NCBI GenBank assembly: GCA_034620365.1
Contig: JAQGEQ010000380.1
Span: forward strand, 62,001-126,000
Length of the DNA stretch: 64,000 nucleotides
Source of the DNA: Pegea sp. RAD2-039
Lineage: Eukaryota > Chordata > Thaliacea > Salpida > Salpidae
Direction of reading: 5' to 3'
Of the stretch, positions 58,501 to 64,000 are shown in pieces (position 1 is the stretch's first letter; every line of letters starts with the position of its first letter). Made by a program: the position numbers and the translations under genes. The notes under the pieces are model-generated. The model did not search any database. It was not told the DNA's origin and saw only the letters and a list, made by a program, of their open reading frames with translations.

Positions 58501-60146
58501 TAGAATCAACTTAAAACTGAACAAAACATTGACGAAGGAATAAATTACTACAAAAATATATTTTTTAAAAGATAAAATATCAAAGTGGTATTGCTGCAGT
58601 TATCGAAGAATAGTAATTAAAACTAAGTTTTTAAAAAAATTCAAAATGCATTTCAGTATTTTTCTTTTAGTTTTCAAAAGTATGAATTTCTCAGAATTAT
58701 CTACTATATTATTCAATCGTTTAGCTTGTAGCGTTATAGAAGTACAAATTTAAGTAGATAAAGTGTTTGGATTAATGATAACCTTATGAAAACCAAAAAC
58801 TTTAATTTATTTTTAATTTTTAACTTATTTTCTATACAAAGTAAACTCTATGGTATATTTAGCTTACAAAAAAAGATTTTGAGATAATGCTTAACGTAAT
58901 TTATGTTTGATTTTAGCAAACTAGGATTAAATCTTTTTTAAATCAATTCAAATAAATATCAAACTAATATAATCAAAAGTTCTAATTAAAATCTTAAAAA
59001 TTATTTGATAAATATATCCATACATATAGAATGAAATTTCAAACTTTGATTATTTTTGATGTTTTACTATTCCCTTTATAAATTTACTTCAACAAAATGT
59101 TTAACGCTTGGGTAAAACCAGCATTATCATAATTAAAGATATTGGTTCATTAAGTGTGATGACGTCTTTGATGATATTCATTTGTGTCGTAAAAGCATTT
59201 AATAAATGTTTGCTTAAGTAAAACTAAATTATAAAATAGAAAAGTCTTCTTTGAGACTAAAAACTTTTATCGTAAAGTTCTAAATTTATTTTATGCCAAG
59301 ATCAATTTTTTAATCAAAACGTTATATAAAAAATGTTCTTTTTTATTTTTAAGTCTTTTCTTCAAATATCTAGCTGGTTTATAAATTTTTTTACCTTGTT
59401 CAAATAACTCTTTCGAACAAATTTTACCTTTATGTCAACTTTTATTTTATTAGTTTTTTATCGAATGTATTCTGTAATTGTATTTTCATTTTTTTGAAGA
59501 TAATTTTTGTGAATTTAATGATTTTACTCATGGTTAAAAGATCTTCATTTTCTCTTTTCAAAAAATTTTTTTTTTTTGGACTAAATTTTAAAACTGTTAA
59601 TCTTAACTTTAATTTCTATGCACTGAAATTTTTAGTGAAATTGGTTCCGCTTCTTTTTACTGTCTCTAACTTCTACAATTTTTGTTTTCGTTCAAATAGT
59701 TTTTTAGTTTCTATGTAAACTTGAAATTGTTTTTTCCTTACCCAATTTTTTAAACCTATGAGTCTTCAATAATTTTGAGGCTTTCAAATCTAAAATATTT
59801 TTTTACAAGTAAGACATGAAAACTTTCTTTAATCTTCTGACGTTACTTGAATGTCGCTTTTGTTGTCAGTTCAGCGCTTCTTTAATCTTTTATTACAAAC
59901 AATATTTTTGTCAAAAACATTTTCTGTAAAATCTTTTCTTATTTGGCAAGATTTTTGGAAATTTTGGAGGTGTTTTGTTGTTTTTTTTGACAAATAAATT
60001 TACGATTTTTGCAGTTGGCAACCCTAATGACTTCATAAAAGTTATTTTCTGCTTTCAAAGCACTCTAACAGATTGAATTTTAAAGTTTTTATTTTTGTAA
60101 AAATGATCTGAAAATAGATTTTTAAATCTACGCTTTTTTATTTTTC

Positions 60147-60148
60147 AG
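60147..60148 (+). promoter_or_regulatory. 3' splice acceptor just upstream of the vasa start codon
   Basis: A long T-rich tract ending TTTTTCAG at 60141-60148 precedes the ATG at 60166 by 17 bases. It marks either the end of a 5' UTR intron or a spliced-leader acceptor. The coding region itself has no introns. Confidence 0.5.
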
Positions 60149-60165
60149 TAGAAGTAATTGGAAAT

Positions 60166-62067
60166 ATGTATAACGGAGAAAGTATATTGGAGAAAGAGTT
60201 TTCCAAACTGACTTGTAGTGAAAATTCTGTGAGAGATAATATTCCAAGCTCTAATCCTGAGAGTGGGGATTTTCCAAGATCGAACTTTTACAAACCAAGC
60301 ACTAGAACCTGTTTAAATGGTTTTGATAAAGAAAAGAGTTCTTCTTTTTCAGCCAACAATAGCTCCAATGGTTTTCAAAGAGATGGTAGAAGATCTCCTT
60401 CCTCACATGAGACTCAAGTGGTGAGGCCTCCTGTTTATGTTCCACCACCACCCCCAGATGATGAGGAATCTATTTTTACTAATTTAAAACATGGAATCAA
60501 TTTTGATAAGTATGATCAGATTCCAGTTGAAGTTAGTGGAGTGAATCCCCCAAAAGCTTTAAATAGTTTTGAAGAAGCAAATTTACCTGAAAAAGTTGCT
60601 TCTAATATCAAAAGAAGCGGTTATAAAAAGCCAACGCCTGTCCAAAAGCATGGAATATCTATCATTAATGAAGGACGAGACATTATGGCTTGTGCTCAAA
60701 CTGGTTCTGGAAAAACTGCTGCTTATTTGTTGCCAATTATCAGCAAACTTATTAGATGTGAAAATGGGGTTGATAGCGACTTCAGTTTGATCAAACCCAA
60801 AGCTTTAATTATTGGTCCGACACGAGAATTGGTTAATCAAATATACCTAGAAGCGAGAAAATATTCTTTTGGAACTAGTGTTCGATCTGTTGTACTTTAT
60901 GGAGGAGCAAGTAGTATGCATCAACGGAAAGAACTTCGCATGGGATGTAATATTCTAGTGGCAACACCAGGTCGACTTGAAGATTTTATCAATAGGGGTT
61001 ATCTATCATTAAATGAAGTTAAATTTTTTGTTCTTGATGAAGCAGATCGGATGTTGGATATGGGCTTCGAATCAAAGATAAAATGTTTTGTTCAAACAAT
61101 GACAGATAAAAAGAGTCGAAACACTTTGATGTTTAGTGCAACTTTTCCTCCCGCTATCCAAAAGCTTGCTTATGATTTCTTATGTTCTGATTTCATCTTC
61201 TTGAGCATTGGTGTTGTTGGTGGAGCTTGTTCAGATATTCACCAAAATCTTCTCCAAGTTAACGCCATGGAAAAAAGAGAAACTTTGATCAAGATGCTTT
61301 CTGATATTCAAACTACTCGAGCCCGGACCCTAATCTTTGTTGAGACGAAAAGGAACGCAGATTTTCTTGCCTGCTTCCTTTCACAGTCGGAAATACCAAC
61401 TACGAGTATCCATGGCGATCGTTTCCAACAGCAAAGGGAAACCGCTCTCCGAGATTTTAAGTCTGGACAATCACTAGTACTAGTTGCTACTTCAGTAGCT
61501 TCTCGCGGTTTGGATATTTCCCAAGTTGAACACGTGATCAACTACGACCTTCCTAGTTGTATAGATGATTATGTTCATCGAATCGGTCGAACAGGAAGAT
61601 GTGGAAATCAGGGCAAGGCTACATCTTTTTTTGATCCAAATAGAGATACTGCACTTTCACTTGATCTTATTAAGATTCTTCAAGATGCTCAACAAAACGT
61701 TCCTGATTGGTTGATTGAGAGTTCAGTTGAATTTAAGAAGAGTGGGTTTGGCAATCAAGTGAATACTGGTAGTTTTGCAAATACAGACGCTAGACGGATG
61801 TTTAAAGGATTTAATAACAGCTCTAAAAGCAACGGAGCAGCTTCCAAGAGGGCTGATCCCGTTTTTAATGGAGCTGATGCCGTTTTCAAGGGAGCTGATC
61901 CCGTTTTTAATGGAGCTGATGCCGTTTTCAAGGGAGCTGATCCCGTTTTTAATGGAGCTGATGCCGTTTTCAAGGGAGCTGATCCAACTATGGCTATCAA
62001 AGAAGAGATTAATCCTCACAAGTTTAGCTATAACAATGATGATATTGATGATTCATCTTGGAACTAG
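60166..62067 (+). CDS. vasa: Vasa/DDX4-type DEAD-box RNA helicase, intronless, 633 residues
   Basis: One uninterrupted frame from the ATG at 60166. ATP-dependent RNA helicases of this group unwind short duplexes; Vasa acts in germ granules in piRNA and translation control. All motifs are intact: Q motif P-T-P-V-Q (156-160), Walker A A-Q-T-G-S-G-K-T (177-184), P-T-R-E-L (218-222), T-P-G-R (267-270), D-E-A-D (291-294), S-A-T (324-326), A-T-S-V-A-S-R-G-L-D (441-450), H-R-I-G-R-T-G-R (471-478). The segment V-V-G-G-A-C-S-D-I-H-Q (350-360) favours Vasa over PL10/DDX3, which lack it. The C-terminus is acidic and ends D-D-S-S-W-N, like the Vasa terminal D/E-W. The N-terminal 90 residues have no RGG boxes or zinc knuckles. 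Residues 563-606 are a tandem repeat. The absence of introns contrasts sharply with every other gene in the window. Confidence 0.88.
   Translation: MYNGESILEKEFSKLTCSENSVRDNIPSSNPESGDFPRSNFYKPSTRTCLNGFDKEKSSSFSANNSSNGFQRDGRRSPSSHETQVVRPPVYVPPPPPDDEESIFTNLKHGINFDKYDQIPVEVSGVNPPKALNSFEEANLPEKVASNIKRSGYKKPTPVQKHGISIINEGRDIMACAQTGSGKTAAYLLPIISKLIRCENGVDSDFSLIKPKALIIGPTRELVNQIYLEARKYSFGTSVRSVVLYGGASSMHQRKELRMGCNILVATPGRLEDFINRGYLSLNEVKFFVLDEADRMLDMGFESKIKCFVQTMTDKKSRNTLMFSATFPPAIQKLAYDFLCSDFIFLSIGVVGGACSDIHQNLLQVNAMEKRETLIKMLSDIQTTRARTLIFVETKRNADFLACFLSQSEIPTTSIHGDRFQQQRETALRDFKSGQSLVLVATSVASRGLDISQVEHVINYDLPSCIDDYVHRIGRTGRCGNQGKATSFFDPNRDTALSLDLIKILQDAQQNVPDWLIESSVEFKKSGFGNQVNTGSFANTDARRMFKGFNNSSKSNGAASKRADPVFNGADAVFKGADPVFNGADAVFKGADPVFNGADAVFKGADPTMAIKEEINPHKFSYNNDDIDDSSWN
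61852..61985 (+). repeat. Perfect 42-bp coding repeat in vasa, 3.2 copies
   Basis: Three identical 42-base units (61852-61893, 61894-61935, 61936-61977) plus a partial fourth encode A-D-P-V-F-N-G-A-D-A-V-F-K-G three times in frame. Each unit is itself two related 7-residue halves (G-A-D-x-V-F-x). DNA-level identity points to very recent expansion or homogenisation. Confidence 0.95.
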
Positions 62068-62246
62068 CTCTTAACTATTTTTTAACATTTTGAATTCGTC
62101 GAAATTGTAATGACTTATTATCAACCAACAGTAGCTCTGTATTTATATGTCATATACAATTACTTTAGGTTTGATGTAATTGTTATCTAAGTTATTTAGT
62201 GCAATAAGGCATTTCGTTTCTGTTCTTTTGTGATTGAAAGATCGCT

Positions 62247-62252
62247 AATAAA
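62247..62252 (+). terminator. Candidate polyadenylation signal of vasa
   Basis: AATAAA about 180 bases after the stop codon (62065-62067), within the 540-base gap between the convergent helicase and beta-propeller genes. Confidence 0.4.
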
Positions 62253-62609
62253 AACTGGTTTCTTACAACATAAAATGTAACTAAACTTTAAAGACTGGTG
62301 ATTAGAATAGACTTCAGATTAATAGATTCAATTTTTGTTCCCACAACAGTCTTATTAAATTTAAAATCATTTTTGTCACTTTATCAGGAGGACTTGTTAG
62401 AAATCTGTCGACCAGAAAAGTTGAATGTTTCATTTCCAACAACCTTAGGTACAAACAAACTTCCAGAAAGCTAATTTGCTTCAATCCTAATTTTATGAAT
62501 AATTTTCTATCTACTTTAAATAAACCACAAAAAACTCCAAATTTCAGAAAGGTCTATGTCGAGTAAAATTAACAATCCACACAATCAACAAATTACATAA
62601 AATGAGTCT

Positions 62610-64000
62610 TTAAAAGCTGGTGATGTTGTACAAGACTGCCTGTTGCTTTTCTGAGCTATTTTTTAGCTTCACAGCTTGAAGTCTCTGAAATTCATTAAAC
62701 TTTATCATTCGAATTTTAGATTAATATTGAAAATATTCCTCACTCTCAAATCAGCAAATAAATCGTCTTCCAGTTTAATCAATTTGTTTCCAATACAAAG
62801 AAGGAATCGGTTTTGTTCTGTAGGTAAAATGTGAGCAAGTTAATTTGAAATATTCTTGTAAACTAACTTGAGAAGATCAGTGATAACTTTGTAATATTTG
62901 CACCAAATCTTTTCATCATTAAAAATGGTTTTTTCTGGAAACCAAGAAAAGAATATTTGTAAAGTATGATATGTCCAGTGGTGGTCCCAACCCAAATGTT
63001 TTGTTGCATTTCATCAAAGGCAAGCGAAGAAATGAACAAACTATTTTTTCTCATCTAAGAAATGTTTGGAAAAGTATTTATTTAAAAATTATAATTGATT
63101 TACAAACAATTAATTTCATAAATAAAGTCAAACATCTTATAAAAAATCTAATTTAACTTTTTATAATCATTAAAATTCCAAATTTGTTTGATGATGAATT
63201 GTTTAAAGGATTTTCTTTACTAACCGTCGAAAAACTTTTTTGAATACTTAAAGTAGAAAGTCTCATCAAACAAGGTTCACTCTTCCATAAAACCAATTTA
63301 GTCTTTGTGTTTGTAAGCAAAATATTTTTGCCGATGAGAACACCACATAAATAATTTTCTTCAAGTTTCGTGGAGTTTATTTTTGATTGAAGAAAAATGT
63401 TTTCAATTACAGCTGGTCTATCTGCAAGTTTAGAAGTAATTGATATTTGAAATTATTCTTAAAACTTTTATATCTTACTTACTTTTATCTTCAAAAGATA
63501 AATGACTGATGTTACTTTTGCTACAAGCAAACAATTTGTGTTGATGTAACACGATCTTAATAATAGGATTATTTTCAAAATGATGAAGGTTAAAGACATG
63601 CAACAAACCAGTTCCCGAATCATTAAGAAGCTAAATTTATAATTTTAGTTTTCTCGATTCTATTAACTCGGAAATTTTACCTGTTTCAAAGAAAACATAA
63701 ATATTTTAGAGTCTACAGAGCCAACCATAATATAACCTTCGTTGTCGTCTTCAAAGTTTTCAAATAGTTTGTAAAGTAAATGGATCAAAAAATATTTTAA
63801 AATAAGTTGATACAAGCAAAATATTTTACAAAACCTTTATCAGTTTGAGATGTATGAAAATATAAACTTTCAATTTGATTCGGTAGATGAACTTTCAAAC
63901 GGAAAGAATTGAATTTAGCCAGAGATAAATGCCCCTAAAGAAAGTTTAAAATAAATTTAGAGTTAAAAGATTCGGTGGTTTTGTTTATCAGGATAAATAA
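62610..64000 (-). CDS. 3' part of a WD40/beta-propeller-like protein gene (runs off the right edge)
   Basis: Minus-strand exons with 40-100 bp GT-AG introns, ending at the stop 62610-62612. Readable exons include about 63.84-63.93 kb, about 63.67-63.75 kb (E-G-Y-I-M-V-G-S-V-D-S-K-I-F-M-F), about 63.48-63.63 kb (G-L-L-H-V-F-N-L), about 63.23-63.42 kb (L-I-G-K-N-I-L-L-T-N), 62.87-63.05 kb (N-I-W-V-G-T-T-T-G-H-I-I-L-Y), 62.74-62.82 kb (R-F-L-L-C-I-G-N-K-L-I-K-L), and a last exon ending L-Y-N-I-T-S-F. Repeated V-G-T/S-x-x-G/S-x-I-x-x-F/Y strands are typical of beta-propeller blades. The W-V-G-T-x-x-G-H-I blade resembles the C-terminal propeller of LRRK-type Roco kinases, and also those of some RhoGEFs, so I do not name it. 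The 5' part lies outside the window. It is tail-to-tail with vasa. Confidence 0.6.

Larger units (their letters stand above)
54965..60165. other. 5.2-kb AT-rich gene desert between ROCK and vasa
   Basis: Extremely AT-rich sequence with many A and T runs, no recognisable protein, RNA gene or element. It separates the divergent starts of ROCK (minus) and the helicase (plus), so both promoters should lie here. One TGACGTCA palindrome (57758-57765) sits in a less AT-rich island at about 57.72-57.78 kb, a possible regulatory element. A duplicated 42-base block occurs at 55.43-55.51 kb. Confidence 0.5.

Noticed and set aside
55000-60100. Possible mitochondrial insertion or satellite in the AT-rich desert
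   Set aside because: No mitochondrial protein, tRNA or rRNA pattern is readable, and no tandem unit beyond the single 42-bp duplication.
61723-62074. Open frames with repeats on other frames and strands over the vasa tail
   Set aside because: They mirror the 42-bp coding repeat of vasa. The plus-strand frame 1 of the helicase continues through them with conserved ends, so these are shadows.
62610-64000. Firm naming of the right-edge gene as an LRRK/Roco kinase
   Set aside because: Only beta-propeller strands are in the window. No kinase, Roc or COR sequence is visible, so the name would be unsupported.

Overview
The window reads as nuclear DNA of a small, AT-rich invertebrate animal genome. 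Genes are cut into many short exons by GT-AG introns, most of them about 45-60 bp. The gene families are metazoan (TRPA channels, Rho kinase, Vasa helicase, LRRC47), and decayed LINE retrotransposons lie between genes. I cannot name the phylum from the sequence. A compact genome with very short introns fits several small-bodied lineages such as rotifers or orthonectids, but that is only a guess. No bacterial, organellar, rRNA, tRNA or CRISPR features were seen.

Layout. (1) 0-2.1 kb, + strand: an LRRC47-like gene with leucine-rich repeats and a tRNA-synthetase-beta-type B3/B4 domain, in six exons. (2) 2.5-6.1 kb: two decayed LINE fragments in opposite orientation. (3) 6.7-41.9 kb, - strand: four tandem TRPA-type cation-channel genes. 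Each has a long ankyrin array, a six-helix channel core with a G-E-x-D-Y filter, the V-G-L-A-V-G-D-I segment after S6 and a coiled-coil tail. (4) 41.9-46.9 kb: AT-rich intergenic DNA with another LINE copy and a 20-bp minisatellite. (5) 47.1-55.0 kb, - strand: a complete Rho-associated kinase (ROCK) gene with kinase domain, long coiled coil and a PH domain split by a C1 domain. (6) 55-60.2 kb: an extremely AT-rich gene desert. (7) 60.2-62.1 kb, + strand: an intronless Vasa/DDX4-type DEAD-box helicase with a perfect 42-bp coding repeat. (8) 62.6 kb to the right edge, - strand: the 3' end of a beta-propeller (WD40-like) protein gene, convergent with vasa.

The most striking signal is in the leftmost TRPA gene. 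Its last exon encodes a coiled-coil tail of about 500 residues, against about 60-105 residues in the last exons of its three neighbours. The tail is built from an exact 33-residue repeat. Hydrophobic residues fall with 4-7-4-7-4-7 spacing (three hendecads), and cysteine occupies the first core position of most repeats: residues 30, 63, 96, 129, 162, 195 and 294 of the 499-codon stretch beginning at 8194, with Ile and Leu at 228 and 261. The other three TRPA genes lack this expansion and instead end in class-I PDZ-ligand-like C-termini (T-N-V, S-D-V, T-K-V), which the first gene lacks. This suggests that the tails, rather than the channel cores, are what has diversified in the cluster.

Identities come from motifs and family knowledge read by eye. 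Exon boundaries in the large genes are approximate unless stated.
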